Shown: in pieces, positions 1 to 9,200 of the stretch | How positions within the stretch are numbered: the first letter of the stretch is position 1 | How the letters are laid out: the number at the start of each line of letters is the position of its first letter | NCBI RefSeq assembly: GCF_910592395.1 | Contig: NC_088317.1 | Location: 15,936,001-16,000,000, forward strand | Length of the DNA stretch: 64,000 nt | Direction of reading: 5' to 3' | Source of the DNA: Lineus longissimus | Taxonomy: Eukaryota; Nemertea; Pilidiophora; Heteronemertea; Lineidae | Made by a program: the position numbers and the translations under genes | Notes under the pieces: generated by a model | Told to the model about the DNA's origin: nothing | Database searches by the model: none | What the model saw: only the letters and a program-made list of their open reading frames with translations

Positions 1-1838
1 ACCACATGTATAGCTGAGATGTGGCATCGTCTAGCGTTCAAAACTACCTAATTCGTAAGCGTTTCGCTTCAGACACTTGCATAATAATTTTGTAGGAGAT
101 GGCATAAATGCCAGAAACTCAACGTAACTTATAAAAGTGAAAGGAGATTATATGAAATAACATTGTTCTCAATTTAATATAAATTAGTGAGAATGACAAG
201 CTTAAAGGTCTCCGCCGTTCGTGTTTTTGTTGCACGTAAATAGATATAAACATTGCCGTTGTACAGCAATCAACATGACGACAGCTGACTTATACTATGT
301 ACTATAAATGTGTATTCACCGGTGTCGTCGAAGTTTATAATCATGTACATGTATTTACATTATTGACAAACTCAAATTCAATTCAAATATCAAATTTTGA
401 AGGAACAAGGTCTGGATCGCTTTAACTGTCAATTGTAACGCGGAATCAATTCTTGTACGTCTTGTACTTGAGCTGGAGTGTATTGGATTCGAGTGCATTG
501 TCAAATATTGATAATTTGATAAATATTGATAATGTGGGTGTTGGTCGAATTTCAAAATGCCACAAAGATTATTGTTTCATAATATTGGGGATTTTCCAGT
601 GATTTCAGCACACGGGTACGATGCCAGAGTCACTAAGACTTGCGCAAAAATCCTCGTCTCTTCGGGAACCAGTGGTTTCGTCATACATTGCATACATTCA
701 AGCATTGCAGTTCCCTGGTAGGGTACCATGGGACCAGTATCTTTTCGCATACCATTGCGATTAAGTTTGCTACCAATAACTATTTCATCACCAACGTCTC
801 CTTGAAAAAGAACAAAATTTAAACCGAGGAATCTAAATAAAAAAATAGACCACGAGGTGCTTTTTTATGTCTCAGGGACATGTGTTTTTGACTGACTGTA
901 AATCAAAAAATATGACAAAGGCAATAACTGGATTTTGGTGCATTTCCAGACACTTCCTCTTTAACGAAATTGAACTTGTCCGGTTTTCTGGACACTGGTA
1001 CATACTTGTTTTGTTCTAAAACTGTGATACCTCTTAATTCGAACAATAGACAAGGAAATGGATTACTATGCCATACATTAATAATGATTGTGTTGATGAC
1101 TATAAATAGCCATTTCGAGTACCCTAACCTTTACGAAATAATTCAAAGAATAATCTTCATGATTCTCTTTCCCTAGATTACTTCTTTTGGGTGTCTTATC
1201 TAAAAGTTAGGTAAAAATCCCCAGAAAAAACAAATAGATGGTCAATACTCATTAATGACTTGATTCTGAAGTAGGTACATAAATCATCACACATTTTATT
1301 TACCAAAAGGACAAAACGACACAAAGAAAATTCTGAAGTACACTTCTTAAACTGAATAAGCCATGATTGAAAATCAAAAAGTCAGTCAATGTTGAGAACG
1401 AAAAACTTGGTTGACAACGTTCCACATGTAGCCTACATTAATACATATAGGGAGAATGTAGGCATTAAATTTCGCAATATTTTTCAATCAAAATATCGTT
1501 GCCGCAGCCTACGCCTGCCACTCTCATTTATCAGAACACTCATAGCAAAAATGACACAAGTACATGTACAACATAATTTGCAGTAAATATCTGCAACATT
1601 GAAAAAGGACAACCTGGCTCATATATTTCACGAAATCTAAGACAACTGATCGATATTTTGTTGGTACATTTGATGGCTTCTTCCTCATTTTGCACGTTCC
1701 TTCTGGACCGGGCCTCTGGACACGACAGAGTCAGTGCAAGCGGCGGCGATGGGAACCAACGTGCCTCCTAAGGCTGTTTGGCGTCCCAACTTTTTTGCCT
1801 TCGCCAACAATGTTGTAACGTGTTTGTTCTCTTTCCAG
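1..1838 (+). other. non-coding DNA, probable intron of the SLC16-like gene
   Basis: I see no exon here. The first recognisable coding sequence begins at 1839 after a good acceptor (pyrimidine-rich tract ending in CTTTCCAG). Family knowledge says that SLC16 proteins have three more transmembrane segments and an N-terminal conserved motif before this point. None of that is present in any frame, so those exons should lie beyond the left edge of the window. Short open frames in this stretch are AT-rich and look like noise. Confidence 0.5.
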
Positions 1839-2894
1839 GCATTGGCTTTGGTCTGTGCTACGTCCCCATGAGCGTCGCAGTGGTTGAGTATTTTGACACC
1901 CATCGGAACGTGGCCATGGCCTTCGCAACCTGCGGTGGTGGCATGGGGCGTTTCGTCTTCCCCGTCTTTCTACGCTGGCTGATCGACCTATTCGGCTGGC
2001 GGGGCACCCTGCTCATCTGCGGGGGCCTGTCCCTGAACATAATCGTATTCGGCGCCCTGATGCGCCCGTCTGAAGAAGAAATTGTCAAAGAGGAATGCTC
2101 TAGTAAAATCATCACTTCTAAGTCGGCAAATACAAGCTTAGGATGCTCGAGTAAACTTCTCGGTTCAAAGTCAACGAGTGCGGGTTTAGGAAGTGCGAAT
2201 TCCTCCCCACAACTTAAGAACAAAGGCTTCCTGCCAAAGGGAATGCACCAATTCACCCTGGCGATGAGTGATACTAGTATTGCCATGTCTCAGAACTTGT
2301 ACTTCGCTTCTCAATCTGAGCTGAGTGGTGATAGTCTATCCGGCGGACTGAAGAGGCCCAACAGCTCCACTTCGAACTCAAAAACAATCAAGTGCAAGTT
2401 CTCTCAGAGAAATCAGACAGTTTTCCATTGGGATATTTTCAAGAATCCCAAATACTGTATTTTGTGCCTGAACAACTTTTTGTACTTCATCGGACTTTCT
2501 ATAGTCTATGTGCACTTGTCCGCCTACGCGAAAATCGCTGTTGGGATTGATGAGAATCGGAGTGCACTGCTTTTTACTGTTGTCGGCGGGATAAATCTTT
2601 TGGGAAAGCTTTTCTTAGGCAGCATGACCCAACATCCCAAAATTAAAGAGATTGTGGTCTACATCATCTGCATTGTGACATTCGGTGTAGCAACTCTGCT
2701 GCTGCCCATCGCACCATCTTACCCTATTCTAATGGTGTACGCATGCGTGTTTGGTGTATGTGATTCGACGCTAGGCGGCGCTATACTTCCGGCTCTCCTA
2801 GTGCATTATGCTGGGAAGGAGAAGATGTCGTCATCATATGGCGCTGTGTTAGTGATGGAAGGAGTTGGGCATTTTATTGGTGCACCAATTGCAG
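1839..2894 (+). CDS. SLC16-like exon carrying TM4 to TM11
   Basis: The acceptor is CTTTCCAG at 1831-1838 and the donor is GCAG/GTTTGT at 2894/2895. The exon enters in phase 1 (its first two bases complete a Gly codon) and leaves in phase 1. It gives about 352 uninterrupted residues, the longest convincing coding block in the window. Base composition is higher in G+C than the flanks, as expected for coding sequence here. The antisense open frame at 1858-2286 is a shadow of it. Confidence 0.88.
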
Positions 2895-3782
2895 GTTTGT
2901 CAAAATGCTCATACATGTATATTACCTAGCTGACACTGACGTTGACCTTTTGGTACCGTGCGAGTTGTTGTACCTTCGGTGGCCCCGAGAGGTAATACAG
3001 TGACCATCTCTCTATACAGTCAAGCAAAACATGATTTATTGTAACGCTATCGTAAAAAAAAATCGAAATTAATTAAGCTCCAGTTAGCGTCTGAAATGTG
3101 GAAATGTGGAAAAATGTGGAAAAAAGCTGGAAAGCATTCGGTGAAACCCTCTGGGAACGTTTGCTTCTAGCTGATGTGGCCGCTAGGGGATGTCTAGAAG
3201 ATGTCCCCATAGTGACATATCTAGAAGACATCAGAGAAAGACCAACGATTTTTAATCGAAACATGATCAAGAAAAGTCAAAAAGTCAATTTATTACAATA
3301 CGAATAAAAACTCTACTTCGACTTCAGGTTACCTGTTCGAAAAGACGCTGATGTACTCCGCGTCTTTCTACCTAGGCGGCGCCACCATACTCATTTCCGG
3401 TCTGATCATGATCATACCCTGGAAGCTCATGAAGCAATGTGATAACCCAGCTGAGGATGTGGTAGACGATGAAGACACTATGGACGAGATCGGCGACATC
3501 AAGCGGCAACTGAAGGAAGAAATCACGTAGGTTTAATTGAAAGGGTCAGACGCAAAACCACCAATATCCCCAATGAAAATTCAGTGCTTGGGCTGCTGTG
3601 TTGGGGCCAAGACCAATAGGTGTCGTCGCATTACAAGGTGGATTCCAAAGCTTCAAACCTAAATCCTTTTTCTGAAGAACTGTCACCTAAAAGTTCCAAT
3701 GAAGATTTTTTTGTGGACTTAATTGGTAAACCTCAATTTCTGTTGGTTTTGTTGCAGGGAGGATGTGGTGACTACAGTTTGA
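1839..3782 (+). CDS. SLC16 / monocarboxylate-transporter-like protein, 3' exons (5' partial)
   Basis: Exons are 1839-2894, 3328-3526 and 3758-3782. The protein is a major-facilitator-superfamily transporter of the SLC16 type, acting in a membrane. Visible parts in order: TM4 (GIGFGLCYVP), TM5 (FVFPVFLRWL), TM6 ending in the family-typical MRPSEEE, a Ser-rich cytoplasmic loop of about 130 residues, the conserved DIFKNPKYCIL entry to TM7, TM8-TM11, and GAPIAGYLFE across the 2894/3328 junction leading into TM12. In TM8 the Asp...Arg pair used by proton-coupled lactate carriers (MCT1-4) seems to be Asn...Lys (GINLLGKLFLG), so the substrate is probably not lactate/H+; that is inference from a by-eye alignment. 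The substrate is unknown. TM1-3 are off the left edge. Confidence 0.85.
3328..3526 (+). CDS. SLC16-like exon carrying TM12 and the acidic C-tail
   Basis: The acceptor is GACTTCAG at 3320-3327, and phase 1 joins it to the previous exon as ...APIA-G-YLFEKT. It codes TM12 (ASFYLGGATILISGLIMIIP) and then an acidic cytoplasmic tail (EDVVDDEDTMDEIGDIKRQ). If the donor CAC/GTAGGT at 3526/3527 is not used, translation runs one codon further and stops at TAG 3528-3530, giving a tail that ends EEIT. If it is used, phase 2 matches the exon at 3758. Confidence 0.8.
3758..3782 (+). CDS. possible alternative terminal exon of the SLC16-like gene (PDZ-ligand C-terminus)
   Basis: A strong acceptor (TTGGTTTTGTTGCAG) ends at 3757. 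Joined in phase 2 from the donor at 3527, it gives ...KEEIT-EDVVTTV and a TGA at 3780-3782. The last residues T-T-V fit a class I PDZ-binding motif (S/T-x-V at the end). The intron would be 231 bp. Both splice sites are good matches, but the exon codes only about eight residues, so it needs transcript support. Confidence 0.5.
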
Positions 3783-5458
3783 TACGACGGCACCGAGCCA
3801 TCAAGAGACGAAGCCTACCCAAAAGCGACACGACTTGTTCGGGCTTACCAGGCCTCCTCAAAGCGTTTCCTGATGTGTGCGGTTCTGCATATGCTGGGAG
3901 TTTTCCGACCAAGTTTCGTCGGTCTAGGAAAGAGTGGACTCGAACCCCATGGTCTTCTAAATAGACTTACACACACTTACAAAAAAAATAAGATTATGAC
4001 AAAGAAATCGAAGGGGTCGATCGGTCAAAAATGCCGTATAGGACAGTGTAGCCTGTCAAGCAGCGGCCAAGACCAACCAACGAGCGCGTCTCCCCTGCAG
4101 CTGGTGCAATACAATGTAGGTCCTATTAAAACAGATAGAGGCCAGTCAGTGGCACCGTGGGATGCGAGGGAACCATATCATATCGGCCCAAAAAATGCCT
4201 CCTGGCGACTATTTTTCTAATTTGGGCGGTACCTCATGAAAAAGCTACACGCCTGCATGCTGCATGCATGTATTGTCATGCACCGAAGGCGTGTACCGAA
4301 GACATCATAACCACAGCTGGAACGGAACCCATTTTCCGAACGACAAAATGCACAAATTTGCACATGTAGGTTTAGCCCATTATTTTGCCTTGATCGGCTA
4401 ATGTATCAGTCTACAATGTATCGTTTTTCTTCTTGCTTGATAAAATGTCTAACGCTTGTATATATATCTTTCAACTGGACACTGATACAAGGTTATAACT
4501 GTTTTTGATCATAACTAAATTGAGTGTTTTTGTGGACAAAAAGATCGAAGTGTCTCTCAAATCGGATTCGTTGTTGCAGCTAAGATGTTCATCCAGGGCC
4601 GTCGTGCCTCTGTCTTCGGCTGCCTGAAATCTATAGACTCCCGGGGTTGTCCATTTCGTCATCCTATTCATAGGGACGGGCCGGTCCACTGCATCCGGAG
4701 TGTAGAAATCTACAAGGGTCACGCATGCACCCTGTGACCCTCAGCCTTTGCGTAGTATGTATATTTCGTTCGCTAGTCATTGTAAATGGGCTCGTGGCGC
4801 TTTTCTTGGTGTAGATGCATAACGTTTTGAAATCTTCAAATGTGACCTGGCCACCCAGGCTGGCTTAGGCCTATACCTTTGCTCATTTTAGGGTTGAGTT
4901 GTTCATGTTATTGTAACCGATAGCCTACTCTTCGCAAAAATGAAATAAAATTATTTTACCTACGTAAATGAAGCGATTTCTTGAATTTTTTTGTGACATA
5001 AAAATGCCTCCCCACCATTCCATCAAGGACACCCTTGGCTCGAGACTGACAAATGCTGTCCTTTTTAGAGAGGTATCCTGATTGCAGAGGTTCCATGGTG
5101 ACCGAGTGCATGAGGCAGGGGCATCCATGAATTGCCCAATTGTTAAAGGAAATGTACATGTACGTGCATGAGATTATTTTCCAGTGCCCGGGAAGGCCCG
5201 CGTGACTGGCATGAAACTTTATGCTCGATCAAATCAAATCAATACTCGAATTATTTTAGAACTGCATGCAATATATATTTGGCTAAATCTATATATCTAG
5301 TTATAGACTAATATGTAATATCGGCCAAGAGTCGTCACAACCCCTCGGCGATGATACTGTCCTTGCTAGCCGCAAGACATCGAGAAATTTACGGTTAGTG
5401 GAAATGCATCACGAAGTTGTGCAAGCTCATGACCCCCCTCCCTCAACATAGAATTGTC
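3783..5458. other. intergenic region, no gene seen
   Basis: It presumably holds the 3' UTR of the SLC16-like gene, though no clear AATAAA was found. It also holds one eroded MITE fragment at about 5011-5100, listed separately. Open frames such as 3873-4220 and 4471-4722 lack recognisable motifs. Confidence 0.4.
5011..5100 (+). mobile_element. eroded MITE fragment related to the element at 58188-58366
   Basis: The words AAGGACACCCT, TGTCCTTTTTAGAGAGG, TCCTGATT and AGAGGTTCCA occur in the same order as in the element at 58188-58366 (TTAAGGACATCCT, TGTCCTTAATAGAGAGG, TCCTGATAAGAGAGG). It is diverged, and its left terminus is not recognisable. Confidence 0.5.
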
Positions 5459-5829
5459 AATAGCGTTCCGCGAGGATGACATCACTGCAGCTGCTGCCCT
5501 CTATTTCCCCATCGCTGAAGTACAGGCAATGTCGGACAAACATGCGGTTTCGTAATGGATTCAGGCTTTCTAACTAGGGCAGTTAGATTCAATCTGGCAC
5601 ATGTCCGAGTGTTGGAAATACTACATAATTGTTCTGAATATTTCTCTCTGTGACTCTATGGTATCATTCATGCTAAAAACAATGCAGGGTCAAAGATAAT
5701 TGACTTTGAAATAAGCTCAAATGCGTAGAAATAAGTGTCGATGTCCGACTGTCACGTGACTAAAACGTCATCAATATCTTATGCAAATGACCTTTTGAGC
5801 TATAAATAGTAACTTCGCGGAATGCTATT
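5459..5829 (-). mobile_element. 371-bp MITE, family A (copy 1), just upstream of the PAN/EGF gene
   Basis: The termini are inverted AATAGC(A/G)TTCCGCG and CGCGGAATGCTATT. It is the same length (371 bp) as the copies at 18267 and 60651 but in the opposite orientation; minus here refers to the orientation of the 60651 copy. No target-site duplication is evident. Inside are GTCACGTGAC (5751-5760), the octamer ATGCAAAT (5781-5788) and TATAAATA (5801-5808). The last is 406 bp upstream of the ATG of the next gene. It has no coding capacity. Confidence 0.85.
5801..5808 (+). promoter_or_regulatory. TATA-like box inside the MITE, upstream of the PAN/EGF gene
   Basis: TATAAATA sits near the right end of the MITE, preceded by an ATGCAAAT octamer and a GTCACGTGAC E-box and pointing toward the ATG at 6214. 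It is a candidate core promoter only. The same motif occurs in the other copies of the element, so its position may be coincidental. Confidence 0.25.
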
Positions 5830-6213
5830 ACTGGACGAAGTGACGTTGTCATGCCCCTCCCCCGGTTGTTCCGTAGACGTCATGTTCTCCAGGTTGATTG
5901 GAGATTTTCCACTCGTAAAACGTGCTGATTTTAGTAATGGTGCGTGTACACTGATAAAAGCATTATACAAAGTTTCATTACATTGGCGTACTGCAGTGCT
6001 GCCTTTTTATTCTAATACCAAGGTACAAATATCAACAATGCACACTGTACGAGCCATGAACCTGACATAGAGGTTGGCTAGTCGTTTATACAAGAAGAAT
6101 TTAGACAAACAGTGATAATTTCGGAAAAATGTGAGTTATCAGCCTTGATAACCAGTATCCACACCAACTGGGAACTCTCTGTGTTTCAACATGCCCGTCT
6201 GTGCATTTACAAG

Positions 6214-6298
6214 ATGGCACACGCCGAGATGATTGTATCACTGGCATTTGTTATGTGTCTCCTCCTGAATGGTATACATGGAGCCGTTGTTGATGAAG
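6214..6298 (+). CDS. PAN/EGF gene exon 1, signal peptide
   Basis: ATG at 6214 has a good context (AAGATGG). The peptide MAHAEMIVSLAFVMCLLLNG is a short N-region plus a hydrophobic core, followed by IHGAVVDE with a plausible cleavage site after IHG or GA. A second in-frame ATG at 6229 would also leave a signal peptide. The donor is GAAG/GTTTGT, phase 1. Confidence 0.75.
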
Positions 6299-9200
6299 GT
6301 TTGTGAATTTTAGAGGGCACGTCGTGGTAGTTGTCAGTTGTTTTCTGGTTGTGATAGTTAACCTTGGGTAACTCTTTGCCATTGCTGTTAATATGAAGTG
6401 TATGTACTCGTATATTTATAATCTGCATTTGATTGAGATGATGGTGGTCGTGAGACGAACTTGTTTGCACCACTTTTGCGGAACGTGTGTCTTCTTGGCT
6501 CTTTGGCTCGAGCCGAACCGTGCAATAAAACGGCCCTGTCAATTTATACTATACAGAAGAAGTATGATAATCTCATTATGTGGACCCCCAAGACTTGTTC
6601 AAGTGTCGAAAGAATCTTTGACGTCATCCTTGTTATTTTCCGTGTTGACAGAGTGCCCCTACCCCCATAACACTCCTCGCACCGCAACAAAATACATCTT
6701 CCTTGCTTTCCCACTAAATTTCCAGACTGCGAGATTGTCCGTATAAAGGATGTATCCCACGACTCCCCAGCCAGTGCCGTCTACCAGCCAAGCTCAGTAG
6801 AAGACTGCGCCGAAATATGTAAGGAGGACAACCGTTGTCTGGCTGCAACTTTTGAGAAAGCAAGATTCAAATGCGCCCTGCATTATATGATAACACCGCT
6901 TAAGGGAAATACAGAGGTTAAGAATCACGAATATGATTTTCTTGTGAAGAAGTGTCCGGAGAAAGTTAAAAACGAAGGTAAATTTGCTCGCGCCATCTGT
7001 CTTTAGGGTACATGTACACACACGTAATCGCACTCTTAATGTCTTTACGATACTCTGTACATGTAGAGTCTGCCTGCTATTATGAAGACCGACTCCGATA
7101 GTTCAAAAAAGTTGAAAATTTCTAATCGTGTTGATGAGCACTGGTTTGTACTCTGTGTACTGCTTAAGTGTCAACAATCTTGTCGTTGTGTAAACAAATA
7201 TCCAATTAATATCAATGTTTCAGCGAAATTAGACTGAACTACGGCATTGTGTATTTCTATTTTCCTGAGCCACCGTTGAATACAGCGGACACGAACGGTG
7301 TACCCCTTTAAACATGCGTCAACTCGCTTTCAGTGTCACCCTGCTAATGTTATGTATGTACAGAAGATCGCGTCTGTAAGTTTTGAAATGTGTCTTGTTC
7401 CATGGTTTTCATCATTAAAATCGTGCTAAACGTCATTTTAGGATGCCGCATGCTCACCCTCACTGGTCGTCAGAGGCCTAATACAATATTCAGCAGATAC
7501 AGGTTAGACAGGAGTGATGATTGCAAGCTACTGTGTAAGGTATCTAGTATTTTGACTCTTGTTTCATCTCGATCTGCCCGTCTCTACAAACATGCTCTGC
7601 GCTGTCAACATACTGAACTTCGTGAGTTAGCTATTAGTATTCACATTTAGGGTCACTCTGACTGTTTGGTTCACACCTCATTTGATCTTTATTGCCCTAT
7701 TTTGGTAAGCCTTGGTATTTTTCACAGGTTTTTAAAACATCAGGGAAAAGTCTGACAATGTCGGACTTTTGTCGGATATATCAGGAAAAAGTTAGAAAAA
7801 CCGTTAAGAAGTCCGAAACAGCCTCTTACATTACTGATTATACGGTGACTGAGTTGAGAATAGGCTGCTATGAAATGCCTGATTGATTTCACTTTCATCA
7901 CTATGCAGGTCGATTTGTTTTGAAACTAATTTAAAAAACTTACATTTATATACTAATCCCACTAATGTTAGGTTTCCCCTTGAACAGGTAGACCCCGGAT
8001 GTGTAGCAGCCTCCTACGAAAAGCCGTACACCCTCTGCTGGATCCATTACGAACTAGGCTACGTGTTGCACGACCGAAGCGACCAATTTTACGATTACTA
8101 CGCCAAGGCGTGCGAGGCAACCATTGAGATCTGCAGCATAACCGCCACAGAAGATGCCAGACAGGTAGGACGAGAATCTTTGTCATGTTCATGGACTTCG
8201 CGGGTGAAGCCGGCGAAGCATCGGGTCCTCTTGACGAAGCGTCTAGCCCAGCTTGACTTGAAAAATTGATTGGACAGGACGGGACCGGATTAAAAGAACA
8301 ATAGTTTGCTCTGAAACCAGTTAGCAAGCAACCAAGTAACCGTTGCAGGTCAGTCTTAAACTAGACTTCGCAAATATTCTATTTCGAATCTATTTCGAAA
8401 GCGTTGGTATACCTTCTGCGTAAAGCAAGGCTGCTGATGTTTTAGGTTACCGAAGTCTACAAAGAGGTTGATGTCCAGACAGCCTATGAGTGTGGGGAAG
8501 ATTGCGAAAGAGATGATAAATGCCATGCTGCGACCTTCGTTAAACCCAAGGTCGAACTGAAGGAGAACATCTTTGTTTTGCCACCGAAGAGACCCGCATT
8601 TTGTCTGGAGTACGAACAAGTTGGAGAGGTCAAAGCAGGCGATCTCGCGAAGGGGAATTTCGTCCACATCAAGAAGAGTTGTGAGGTCATCCAAGTCCGG
8701 CAACCAGGTAACATGCAACTGCAGGGATGTAGTTCGCGAAGGCGGGGCGGGGTTTTCAAGTGCCTCACAAGTAGTCACCAAAAATATGTTTATGACCATG
8801 ATTTTTGCCGAAACTTTTCATAAAGTGTCATTAACTTTGCCTTCCTCCGCCCCGAGAGCCTTTTGCCTCCCACAAGGCCAAAAAGCTAGCGAAGTCCCTG
8901 AACTGCCATTCTTGAATTGATTCTCTTATTTGGTTGTATTCCTCCGATTGAATTCACTATTTATTTTCAGAAATTGACCTTTGTGCCTCCAATCCGTGCC
9001 TTCAGGGGTCAAAATGTCGTGCAATTAATGGCACCCATCGATGTATCTGTGAGATGGGCTACGAGTATTTGGAGGACAAAGGATGTACTTGTAAGTTAGA
9101 AATATCATTATGTAGTTTAAAGTGAATTTATTCCTGCGTTCTGGCTGTGAGTTTGACAAAGGACCAATTTGGGACGAATTAAAATTAAGGTAGAATGGGG

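Noticed and set aside
1858-2286. 142-codon minus-strand frame opposite the SLC16-like exon
   Set aside because: It is the antisense shadow of a well-supported exon.
3925-3962. tRNA-like T-arm on the minus strand (GGGTTCGAGTCCACTC)
   Set aside because: No D-arm, anticodon stem or A box could be placed; the match is limited to the T-arm.
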